This document shows positions 37,901 to 49,329 of a stretch of 64,000 nucleotides of DNA, in pieces. The DNA is taken from the NCBI RefSeq assembly GCF_000247815.1, contig NC_021677.1, forward strand, positions 17,461,687-17,525,686. The letters are read 5' to 3'. Both the position numbers and the translations under genes were made by a program. Source of the DNA: Ficedula albicollis. Its lineage: Eukaryota > Chordata > Aves > Passeriformes > Muscicapidae. The notes beneath the pieces were generated by a model. The model worked only from the letters and a program-made list of their open reading frames with translations, was not told the origin of the DNA and ran no database searches. Position 1 is the stretch's first letter, and every line of letters starts with the position of its first letter.

Positions 37901-38965
37901 TATGCATGAGGCTTCCAGCCTGTTTTGACTTGCTCTAGCCTCTTTGCAACTCACCCCAGAGAAGGTGCTGCTCTGCTGCACCAAAAAAAAGCAGTGGTCA
38001 GAAGGTATGAATTAGGTTTTGACGGCTTGGTTCTAACCATTTCACTCTCTTCTCAGATTAACAATTTATCACATACTTCTTGAAAATGTAAAACAGCATG
38101 AAAACCTTTGCTTCAGCCTGTCCTACACAATTTTCCTCTGGAATCTCCATGTCTTAAGAGGATGTCTGCTCTGGATAAAGCAATTATGTACAGAATGTAA
38201 GGTAGGCCTGTTACCTTCTCACTACAACTTCTAATTACATCCAAGTTTTTTCCCCCTTATTTTACCGGTTTTCACTAATGCATCTCTAGAGAAGCTTGAA
38301 GAGCCTGTTAGAGACTTCAAAGTATTGAAAAGCTCCACAAAGGCACCTTAGAGAAGGCTCCTAGTGACCTTTTTCTTTAAGATTAAAAAAAAAAAGGTTT
38401 GTATTGAAGACATGTGGGTCTGCCAGCACACAAATGGAATGAAGTTTTCTTGCTCCCAGTTAATTTCTGGGTGGGAGTCCCAGACCATTGCACTGTTAGG
38501 ATCAAGCAATACAGAATGAACTGCACTTGGTAAAATTTCTTGTATATTTCTTTGCATTACCCTTATCCACATTCTTTCTCAGCAGGATTGTTTTCCAGGA
38601 CAATAGGAGTGATGGAGGAGCTCTAGCTCCCTGGAGTGGCCAATCTGCTACATCACTGATATCAGAAAGATGACTCAGCCCACTTCACTGTTTGTTTTCT
38701 ATGTCCAGAATGTTTCTGAACTTTTCCTCAGCTGCTGCTAAAGGATACTGAACTCCCACCACAATATAAAAACATATTGCACTGAGTCACTAACATCAAG
38801 GCTTAGTTTATGTGAAATGTTTAAGCCCCTTATTCACATTTTAATGAACAAGAGATGCCCAGGTACTGTCAGATGCCCTACCAGCCTACCAGCCTTCTCA
38901 CCCATGGCTATCCTGCATCCTCAATGCCTTTGCAGAACGGACAAGCCAATGATTGACTGCAATAA
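34941..38965. other. Unique non-coding sequence, nothing recognised
   Basis: Ordinary AT-rich sequence. A short (TC)n patch lies near 36040-36052 and an ACAACAACAACA patch near 36590. Frames reach only 97 codons (36090-36383) and resemble nothing I know. Confidence 0.5.
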
Positions 38966-39350
38966 TCACAGAATGTTAAAGGCTGGAATGGCCCTTAAAC
39001 CTCATTCAGTTCCTTCCCCCCTGCCATGGGCAGGGACACTTCCCATTAGACCAGGTTGCTCAATGCCTTATCCAACCTGGACTTGAACACTGCCAAGGAT
39101 GGGGCATCCAAAACTTCTCTGGGCAACCTGTTCCAGTGCCTCACCACCCTTACCTAGCTAAATTTCCCCTCCTTCAGTTTGAACCCATTACTCCTTGTCC
39201 CATCACTACAGTTCCTAACAAAGGATCCCTCTCTCCAGCTTCCTTGCAGGCCCCCTTCAGATATTGGAACATTGCTGTGAGGTCCTCACACAGCATCCCC
39301 TTCTCCAAGAAGAGCCCCAATTTCCTCAGCCTGAGCACTGCAATGTGCTG
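38966..39350 (-). mobile_element. CR1 LINE 3' portion, minus strand
   Basis: Read on the plus strand, the element begins with AATCACAGAATG (reversed terminal octamer). The usual reversed blocks follow: 'ctggaatggcccttaaac', 'cctgccatgggcagggacac', 'gaccaggttgctcaatgcc', 'caacctggacttgaacac', 'tctctgggcaacctgttcca', 'gtgcctcaccacc', 'ctccttgtcccatcacta', 'ggcccccttcagatattgg' and 'ttctccaagaagagcccc'. About 385 bases are present, so the copy is strongly 5'-truncated. The blocks are well preserved, which suggests a younger copy than the remnants at 3.6, 42.3 and 45.9 kb. Confidence 0.95.
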
Positions 39351-39400
39351 CACATGAAGGGCATTCATACAGAAGGGAGCCACCTGTGAATGTTTCTGCA

Positions 39401-39456
39401 GAGACAGACAGACACATACATACATCCATGCACACATACATACATACACACACACC
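39401..39456. repeat. CAGA/CATA/CA microsatellite
   Basis: GACA units are followed by CATA units (interrupted by CCATG), and then (CA)5. The tract begins about 50 bases beyond the truncated 5' end of the adjacent minus-strand CR1. Confidence 0.88.
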
Positions 39457-42279
39457 TTCAGGTCCTGGATTTGTGCTGTCTCCCAGATAAGTATGCTCTG
39501 CTTGGATTAATTGGTTCATTTTTTTTTTCTATTTGCTTGAGCTGCTGATAGATCCACTTTGTTCTTGAAAAACATAAAGGTAATATTCTATGTAGTTCTG
39601 CAGAAGCAGGAGTGGGTTTACAGACATGAATCCCAGGGAATGCAGTGGGAGATACAGCACACTGCAGCCTGAATCACTGGTTTGCAGGTCTGCCACAAAG
39701 ATGACTTTCTCAGGAAGCTGCTAACAGAGAAAGAATGTCTGGCTTGTGTTAATCCTTATCAGGGGAAGACAGGCTTAAATGAGTTGGTTTACAACAGTGT
39801 TCAAGTTTGCTAAAATATTTTAATAAGTAGGTAAAAAGAAGAGGCTGTCAAAAATCTAGTCTTCCTTTGATGGAGGAAGGAGAAGAAAATCTAAATTAAA
39901 ATAGGTATGTTTTCATACACAGAATATAACACAGTGTGAAGAGCTGTGATATTTTTCTCTGAATAATATTCACAGAAGCAGGCTACACATTCTGATGTTA
40001 TTCTGCCTCTGAGGGTAGTGGAAGCTTGTTATTATTTTTTTTGGTGGTGTGAGCAGTTTTTCCATGGAGTTGCCTCACTCACTGATCCTAACCTGTGTAA
40101 GAATCACTGTGAGGTTGCACCCATGATCAGGACACAAACAGCATTAAAGTGCAAAAGAAGTTAACAGACAACAGCTAAGATCTAGAGGGTGGATACAGCA
40201 CTTGTTGATGTATGTTTTGTATATCTCATTATACTTACACACACTGCACGTTTACATGTACTTCTAGGCTGTGACAATTCACCCCTAAAGAAATGAAGAC
40301 CAGCAGTTCAGTTAAAAGCAAACCCTATTAATAGATTTTTCAGGAGACTCTAAAGCTACTATTCTTTGCAATATTTTATTTATGGAAGGGTTCTGGTGAT
40401 GCAGTTTGAATTTCTTGGCTCCATGTTTTACTAACTCACCTATGTGAAAGTGGACATTGCTCTTCCATTGATTAATGAATTGAAAGTTTCTCCAGTTACA
40501 CTGTTGTTTAACCAAGCACTTCTCTTTACTCCCAACTGATGATCCCCAAAGGTCCCCTCAGTAATTCACCAAGAGCCTTGCTACACTGACATTGCCCTCA
40601 TTGGGCTCTTTCCTCTCTCTTCCACCAGTCCTTAAGAAATGCCAATTGTAAGGTCTATACAGAAACTAGAATCCAGACTAGGTCTGGCTCCAACAGGACA
40701 TCAGACTAAAGCAAAAGCTTTTCTAGAAACAATATGGAGCTCTACTAAGTGCTAGAATAAGTAACTGACAAAACACAAAACTGCTCATTCCAGTATTCTG
40801 AGCTTTTCCCTTTATGTTAAACGGTAACATAAAGACAATCAACATGAAATTTATGGGGCAGTTACCAGCCATTTGGTTTTCTATGTACATATTGTGGATT
40901 CAGAATGGTTTTGACAGCAATGGCTGTTACTGCTTGAGAGACACCACAAGTACCAGGATTATGACACTCTGTAATGCCCAATGCCGATTATTGCACAAGT
41001 GAGACAGCTTTTCTACCACACATGAAGTATTTTATACAGCCACAGCTGGAAAAGTTACTTTATATTCCACTATAAATATGAAGAAAATATCACTTGGAGA
41101 ATCTTCTAAGATAAAGATGCACGAGCTGAAGCAAGCATTTTGAAAGAGCCAGCTGTAAATAGAGGTTGTAACTTACTTGGCTGGTACACAATTGAACTTC
41201 CTGCAAGCTATTTGCAAGAGCAGATTAGAACTAAAGGAAGGACAGGGAGTCTATAAAATACATCAGTGTTATGGCAGACAGTGTTCTATGAGTCCCTGAA
41301 GACACTTTCATCTCATATGAGCTGTATTATTTTGTTGTACTTAACATGATACTGGGCTGAAGAGTTTTCTCAAGTGAAGAATATTTGTAATTTAGGATGC
41401 TCCATAAGTAGAACTTTGTGCAAACAAGGAACTAGGTCAGGTCATCAGATTTAGGCTGAATGACACGCTTAATGCACTGTTTGTCCTATTCTTTTCAAAT
41501 TAAATATTTATTTAACTGAAGGATGATAGGGATTTGCTTTTCTTTGATCTTACTTGGAACATAGTGAATGCATACAGTGAAGACACAATGACAGGATGCC
41601 AGGGTAAATTACTATATCCTGAAACATTAAAACATGCCTTTAAAATTTGAGTTTTCCAAGGCAACTAGATCTTATCCTCTCCTCTGCACATTCTACTTAC
41701 ATAGGATAGCTAGCATTTATTTTCAGAAAAACATTCTGTGGTAACATCAAGTCAACTATAGTGTAATGTGTGTGTTCAGTATACCTTTACTCTAGACAAA
41801 TTCAATTGTGTCAATGCAGCTGGCATACAAGCTAAGTAATAAGAAGCCTGATCTGACACCTACCAGCTATGCAACATTATTTCTGCAAAGTATAAAACAC
41901 TTTCAGCCCAACAGGCAGATGTTCAAAGTTAACTCTTGAATTAGAGTTTTGAGCAGGTGATGAGCTAATTTTATGGTGGTTATTTTCAGTACACCATTTC
42001 ATTGAATTCAATATGGGTGTGGACAACTGTTTCAATGCAGGTGAACTTAAATGACCGAAATTCATCTAATATTTGACTTTGCTGTATTGAGAACCAGGAG
42101 TGTGAACAGCAGACACCAAGTTAAATTTACAATAACTTCAGCAGAGACTGAAAAAAAAGGTTTGGGATAGGAAGTTCATGTATGAATTCTGATATGGTCT
42201 TTTCCCCTTTGACCAGCACCCTATTTACAAACTATTGGCAGCTCCCCTTCTCCATCAGTGACCCAGAAAATTAGAAAAA
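39457..42279. other. Unique non-coding sequence, nothing recognised
   Basis: AT-rich sequence with no supported gene or repeat. Open frames do not exceed about 67 codons, unusually short even for this window, in keeping with high AT content. Confidence 0.55.
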
Positions 42280-42540
42280 CAGGTCACACATACAGAAATG
42301 CTGGAGGAACTAATAGTTTAGAAAAGAGATGACTCATGGGGAAGACGATCATGATCTATAAATATCTTCAAGGCAATAACGTAAATGTATAAATGAAAGA
42401 TGGGAATTGTTCTGCCTCAGAAGTTGGTAGGTAAGTTGGCAGTGTAAGGAAAAGAGTACCTGGTAAGTGCCTAGCACCTCCAGGGATGCTGGCTAGGAAC
42501 CATTACTGTAAATATTCAAGAATAGGTAAAATCATTTCTA
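42280..42540 (+). mobile_element. Probable old CR1 internal remnant
   Basis: The run 'agtttagaaaagagatgac', 'gaagacgatcatgatctata' and 'aatatcttcaagg' corresponds to the part of old CR1 that encodes the end of the reverse-transcriptase protein (the 'GDLI..YKYLK' region). The rest is too eroded to align by eye. The boundaries are rough and the call is tentative. Confidence 0.4.
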
Positions 42541-42754
42541 GTGGGTGAGATGCATTGAGAAGACCTGCATGACTCCCATGGCATTATGGTAAGCCCTAGA
42601 GAGAAAAAAGATTACACTCACCAAGGTAAATGTGGCTGCTTAAATTACAATTATGTGCAAGCAGGCATTTCATTGACTCAGCACCTGACATCTCCTTACT
42701 ATCAGTGACAGCTTTTATGACATGCTAATGTAGAAGGCACTACACACCACTGAT
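42541..42754. other. Unique non-coding sequence, nothing recognised
   Basis: Short spacer between the old CR1 remnant and the AT-rich block that follows. Confidence 0.45.
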
Positions 42755-42880
42755 ACAAATTCCTAATTTGCTAATTATACCATTAATAACACTGAAGCTA
42801 TCTGCTTCTAATCTTATTGATATAAATAGCATTATTAATTCCATCAGGCGTCAGCAGTGATGTAGAGTGACACAGTGTAC
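42755..42880. other. Candidate conserved non-coding element
   Basis: Dense TTAAT/ATTAA words (TTTGCTAATTATACC near 42766-42780, CATTAATAAC near 42781, GCATTATTAATTCC near 42829-42842) sit next to a more GC-balanced stretch, GGCGTCAGCAGTGATG. The texture is enhancer-like with no repeat or coding signature. Conservation is unverified. Confidence 0.25.
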
Positions 42881-44223
42881 AGTCATCTCCCGGAATGACT
42901 CATTAGGCTCACAGGGAAGGACCTCCTTCCACAGCCACACCTGGCCTGCCTCAGGCATTAATGGCTCAGATGTCTTCACTTCCCATCAAACAAATAGCTG
43001 GTGAAGTGCAGTGACATATTTTTATTAAATTTGAAAAACAAACCAGAAAGCCCTCCAGCACATCAGAGCTAGGACTGCAATGCCAGACAATAACAAGTTG
43101 CCTGTTGCACTTCAGGTTCTTCTGCAGTGCACATGCACTAGGATGCACTGCAAAAAAATGTTTCTATGGGAATTACAGCTCATTTTGTGACTCTACAGTT
43201 ACTTGGTAGTTCTTCTCAACCTCCACATTCAGTTCGTTGCACCACATTTTGTTTCTGTACACCCATAAACCCTAAACAACTGCATTATACTATCAGCCTT
43301 TATTTTTCACACTAGCTAGCACCAGAATTTTTTTTTTTTTGTTTTGCCTCAATACTCTTAAAACATTTGGCATTATTACAATCTTTTTCTGGCAGAAACT
43401 AAAGCTCATCATGAGTAAAGCCAAAGCAGTAAAACTCTACATTTAAGGAACAAACTTGAGCCCCCTGGAGTGTGATATTTCCAAAGTACTTACCATTTTT
43501 ATGGCACCCCACACGTGCAGAGCAAAGATCCAAGTCTCATTCCTGCAGCTGGGAATGCTCAGCATTTATGCAAATCTGGTCTAACACACATGCTACCATC
43601 TACCTGCATAATTAGGAATGTGCAGCCTGTGCTCAGAGTATTTTGGCATTGTACATTTGATATCCACTGCCTGTCAGCCATCCCTGGCCACATTCACTGT
43701 GTAGTTTCCAAACAAGATAAGGGCTCTATCAAGATCAGAGTCAATCCCTGCAGAGTCCTACAACTATCTGGTGTATGAGGAACAAAATAGAATGTCAGCA
43801 TCTAATTCAAGACATAGTGCATGAGCAGAGAGAAGGTTTAGACTGTAAAGACAATGAACCAAAATTCCTGTGTCTACTACACAGGTGGGTTTCACCTGTC
43901 AACTTCTTATATGATTGCCACTTTCAAAAGAAGTGAATTGAGTGTATTTTCCTAGGTAATAATGTAAGAAACATTCTCACTAGATTCACAAAAGCACTAT
44001 GCTACAGTTTCCTGCAATTCTTCAGAAACCCACAAACACTGGAAGGCATGATAACCACAGAAGGATGTGGGGGGTTGGCAAAACCTACATATGCCTCCTG
44101 TTCCCTGTTTAAAAATTCTGAGAGAAGTATGACTTAGCTCAGCCAGCCAGTGCTTTACACTACACCTGTGACCATTCTATCTTACTGTAACATAATGAGC
44201 ACATAAAAAAATTCTTAGCACAG
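42881..44223. other. Unique non-coding sequence, nothing recognised
   Basis: No gene or repeat family is recognised. A run of about 12 T occurs near 43328-43339. The sequence leading up to the poly-T/poly-C structure is ordinary and shows no decline in complexity until 44224. Confidence 0.5.
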
Positions 44224-45116
<893 letters not shown>

Positions 45117-45914
45117 GCTCAGTGTTTACATTAAATCTGGCAAACTACATCTCTGCTTCATCAGTGATTTCACCCATGTGTCATCATTGCATAAATGATG
45201 CTTACAGCTTTGGGTAAGTCAATTTGAGCAGCGATTAATTTTCCTATCTGTTAAACCTTTAAATATTTGATTTGCAAATGAGCTTGACTTTTCATCCCAA
45301 CTATTTCCCCATCATTTCATCTATTTTTTGAAAAGGTACGTATCTATCCTGGAAGATAGCCCTACCAAGCATGATGCAAGTGCAGTTTCTCTTTATTGAC
45401 TTATGATGTGTGCTGTTTTGTTTTTCTATCCTTTAATCTCTATGTTTGTCACAGAAGAAACAAAGGACAACCAGTTAAGCCTCACCTAAGCCAGCTGCTA
45501 AGGAACCCTGCTCTAGGCATAGAGGAATGCAGACAGCTCTTTGAGCCTCACTTAGCTCAGCACAGGCTGCCTTCTTGGGCCAGTAACTTTGCCCAGACTG
45601 CAGAGGATCTTGAGTTCCTGCTAACCTAAGCAAATGGTCCCCATTCAGCATGACCTCGAGGACCACTGTGTATATGGGAACAACAAGTACAACCATACCT
45701 GCATCAGGAGAGACTCTCTGCAGGAAGAGTAACTAAGAAAAAACTTGCTGGTTTTAATAGATAATTATTAGCCAACAACTTGTGAGAACAGCAAACTTAT
45801 AAAAAGGGTAACTTCAGCCCTAAAGACACCCAGGGAAGCAATTCCTGGCCCTGTGTGTGCAGCACTGGAAAGAACATTATTAGACTGGAGTGTGCAGATC
45901 TGACTTGTACATAA
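45117..45914. other. Unique non-coding sequence, nothing recognised
   Basis: Sequence complexity returns to normal immediately after the poly-T. A slightly GC-richer patch at about 45470-45700 carries short frames on both strands with no known homologue. Confidence 0.5.
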
Positions 45915-46320
45915 CAATGTGGCTGTGGGCATCATAAAACAAGTGCAAAGGAGGATCATAGAAGTGTCCCAGGAAGAGCCAAAGCCATCCTGATAATGCC
46001 AGGACTAAAGAATATTTGATAAATTTAGCGTACTAAAGAGTAAACCTGGAGTTGATGTGAACAACATGATACACTTTTTTCATAGAAAAGAGATCAGATA
46101 ATGTAGCTTTTCTAATCCTGCTGTCAATAGCATAAAGACCCACTGACTGAAAACTAACGTGAGACAGATTGACTCTCAAGGGAAAATTTCTTATAATTAA
46201 GTATCAAAACTGTTTATCAGAAGAGGTGATAGACTTGCTTGGGTCTGAAGACTTTAAAACTTTTAATGTTGCTTCTAGAAGAGATTTTATGGTCTAAACC
46301 ACTGGGAAAGAAGAAAGAAA
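45915..46320 (+). mobile_element. Old CR1 LINE 3' remnant
   Basis: In order, this follows the layout of ancient amniote CR1 3' regions: 'aggactaaagaatatttgat', a block like 'aatttagcgtactaaag', 'cactgactgaaaactaa' plus 'gacagattgactctcaag', 'aagaggtgatagacttgctt', 'gtctgaagactttaaaactt' and 'agattttatggtctaaacc'. It is heavily diverged with many small gaps. It is non-functional. The ends are approximate. Confidence 0.55.
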
Positions 46321-47629
46321 CTGGTCTAAGTGTTCCAGGAGAACCCTCCTGACCTTGACTCTCCCAAAAGTGGACCAAATTTACTCCATGTCCTGATCTT
46401 GTACTTCTCTATTTACAGCATGGGTAAAGTCAAAACTCACTGCACAGCTTTGGATGCTCTGTGGAGGGAACAGAAACGATTTCTCCATCTATGCCTGTTT
46501 GACCAGGCACACTGTGGCTTTCCCTTGGCTGATATTTCTTGCTAGTCTGAGGCCTCAGAGCAGCTGCAGATGGAGCTGTGGGCACTCTATGGAGAGACAC
46601 TGCTGTGCTCTGCAGGAGAGTCCTTCTTCTCCTGTAGAGGAGTCCTCTAGAGGGCTGGCTGGTGAGCATTACTTGGATGCCCAGAAGCATGCAGATCATT
46701 TGATGTGATATTGAAATGGAAATTTCCAAGGGCCTCAGGGGATAGGTTTTTTTGCCTATGTCCCTTGCACAATGCATAGCTTGCCTGTTAGAATCATGTG
46801 GACATACTGTAATTAATACAGTTCTCATCTCTGCTGCTCACTGCCAGAAGCACAGTTTAATGTCCTGAGAAAAGCAGCTCCTCAATCTGCCTGGACTTTG
46901 GGCTTAATATAAGGAACCTTGATTGAGCATCTGAGTACAAGATGATTTACCATGACATTTATTATATCATTTTTTCTTTAGTGCTCTTGATGATGAAAAA
47001 ATGCTCAATTTACTATACAGACAGCATAAAAAACAGACGACAGGGCTGAATAGAATCACTGTTTCACAATCAACTTATCCACATCCTTTTGGGTACTTTA
47101 TTTGTTCTCTGTATTAAGAAAATGGGTAGGAAGAGCAAGGAGTAGTTACTCAGATCTGATATACCAATCATACAAGCCCAGGAAAGTGTACCTGCTTCCG
47201 TGGGCTGACAGTCCCTTTTCTATCCTAAGCCATATTCACAGTCTATAGTCTGAAACTCTGTGACCTTTCTGGACTACCTGCAGAATTGTTCACACTGTCT
47301 GGCTTTATGCATGCAAGAACGTTGAGTCTTGTAATCATGTATATCCACCATGTCTAACTCCTGCCTGCCCGTATAAAATCATCTTACAATAATTACCCTC
47401 TGTGTATGCACATGTTTATGTTTGTGCCTGTGCCTACACGTGTCCATGAGCTTCAGGCTCTTGACTACAGCATTATCATTCACACCAAGCCAAACAATCA
47501 GCTCAGAGCTGTCCCAGATGGGTTAAGTGCAGCCAAAACCAAGCAGTAGCAACTAAAGGTCCTACTTTTATTTTTCATTCAGGATCATGGTGCCTCTTTC
47601 ACACACACTTCCTAGAATTGTCACATTGT
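46321..47629. other. Unique non-coding sequence, nothing recognised
   Basis: Frames of up to 132 codons (46430-46828, minus) resemble nothing known. A T/G-rich patch lies near 47400-47450. No RNA gene was seen. Confidence 0.5.
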
Positions 47630-48430
47630 CGTGATGTGAGTTCTTGGGACCGGCGCTGTCCAACATCTTTGTCAGCAGTGTGGGCAGTGGGATGGAGTCA
47701 CCCTCAGCAAGTCTGCAGACAACACCAAGCTGTAGGTGCAGTCAACATGCTGGAGGGAAGGGATGCCATCCTGAGGGGTCTGGACAGGCTTCTTGGACGG
47801 GCCCAAGAGAATCTTATGAAAATCAACAAAGCCAAGTGCAAGGTCCTGCACTTAGATTGGGCAATCCCAAATGCAAACACAGACTAGGGAGAGAAGAGAT
47901 TGAGAGCAATCCTGAGGAGAATCGGGATGTTGGAGGATGAGAAGCTCGACATGACTCAGCAATATGCACTTGCAGCCTAGAAAGCCAATCATATCCTGGA
48001 CTGCATCAAGAGAAGCATGGCCAGCAGGGTGAGAAAGGTGATTCTCCCCCTCTACTCCACTCTGGTGAGAGTACCTGCAGTATTACATCCAGCTCTGGAG
48101 CCTCAGCACAAGAAAGACATGGACCTGTTCAAGTGGGTCGAGAGGAGAGACTTCAAGATGATCAGCACCTCTCCTATGAAGAGAAGGTGAGAGAGCTGGG
48201 ATTGTTCAGTCTGGGGACAAAAAGGCTCCAGGGAGACCTCAGAGCCCCTTCCAGTATCAAAAGGAAGCCTACAAAAAGCCCCATCTCTAGAAGTGTTCAA
48301 GGCCAGGTTGGATGGGGGGTGGCCTCTGCATACCCTGGTCTAGTGGAAGGCGCCCCTGCCAATGGCAGAGGGATTGGAACTAGAGGATTTTCAACCTCCC
48401 TTCCAACCCAAACCATTCTGGGATTGTAGA
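47630..48430 (+). pseudogene. CR1 LINE copy with decayed reverse-transcriptase end and internal deletion
   Basis: This is the longest CR1 copy here. It starts within the reverse-transcriptase region ('ttgggaccggcgctgtccaa', the GPVLFNI-type block). At 47709-47732 a frame reads KSADNTKL, where active CR1 has the catalytic FADD motif. Both the Phe and the second Asp are lost, and a stop codon follows at once (TAG, 47733-47735). At 47813 another frame reads LMKINKAKCKVLHL, the well-known CR1 'LMKFNKGKCKVLHL' segment. It then passes through the 'YSALVR' and 'HLSYEE' blocks and jumps at about 48276 from 'cctacaaaaa' to 'gccccatctctagaagtg'. That jump omits the stretch that normally includes 'ggttgcccagag'. 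It ends 'ccttccaacccaaaccattc' and TGGGATTGTA, a diverged terminal octamer. Frameshifts and stops make it non-functional. Confidence 0.93.
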
Positions 48431-49270
48431 TTATTCTGTCTCATAATTTCCCTTGTGACTGACTGGCAATATTTCCCCTAAGTTAATCAGCATCAGGAAT
48501 GCTCTCACTTGTGGAGACCCCAGAGAGCTGCCTTTGCAAAGCTGACATTTCCAGAGTGTGGAAGAGCAGGCTGCACTCATCACTGTCACAGTACAGGGAC
48601 CAAAAATAAAACACATTAAAAGATGGGCAGCTTTTCAGGGAATCCTGGCTCAAAAGATGCAAATCCTGCTTCAATAAAAACTTAATTTGGGAGATTCATT
48701 TCAAGGTGAGGGTGACAGCAAAAATAAACTAGAATGCTAAGAGTTTAAGTATTCAGGGTCACCTCCAGCCTCAAAAGACATTGTTTTTTTTCATTATTAA
48801 AATACAGCAGTAGATATGAGAGGCAAAACTCAAAAGACACAAGTAAGGTTTGATTCTGATTTCTGTATTTGGAGGCCCTTCACTCAGACTTTTCACACAG
48901 GACAGATTCTCTCCTGCAAGCACAGGACCTCAAGTGTTTTTCCCCTTTCAAGTCTTCTAGCAGATTCTTGCTGAGATGCTCAAAGGTTCTCTCCAGTCCC
49001 ACTGCTCTAGGCACACTTTAAAGCACTCCTTTTTATGTGTGCCCATGATCTGCTAAACTTTACTCTTTCCTTCTCTATATTGATATTCATGCCATTTATA
49101 TCTCCACCTGTTTGTTCCTTCTGGAAAATGAGCCCAGATCTCCCATGCAGACCGGCAGAGGTTTGGTGATTTAGTTCACTTTGAGAACAAGAACACACTT
49201 ACCAGGAAATAACCTCAATGACTGAAAGAACACTCTATTATCCAAATACTGCCAAACAGATCATATGGGG
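48431..49270. other. Unique non-coding sequence, nothing recognised
   Basis: Ordinary sequence after the CR1 terminus. The frames are short and unfamiliar. Confidence 0.5.
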
Positions 49271-49329
49271 GAAAAAACAAACAAAAACTCCAAAACAAAC
49301 ACCCACACTCCTACCCACCCCCAAAAAAA
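49271..49329. repeat. A/C-rich low-complexity tract
   Basis: CAAA-type units are followed by CACCCAC/CTACCCACCCCC and then a run of A. It contains few bases other than A and C. Confidence 0.78.
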
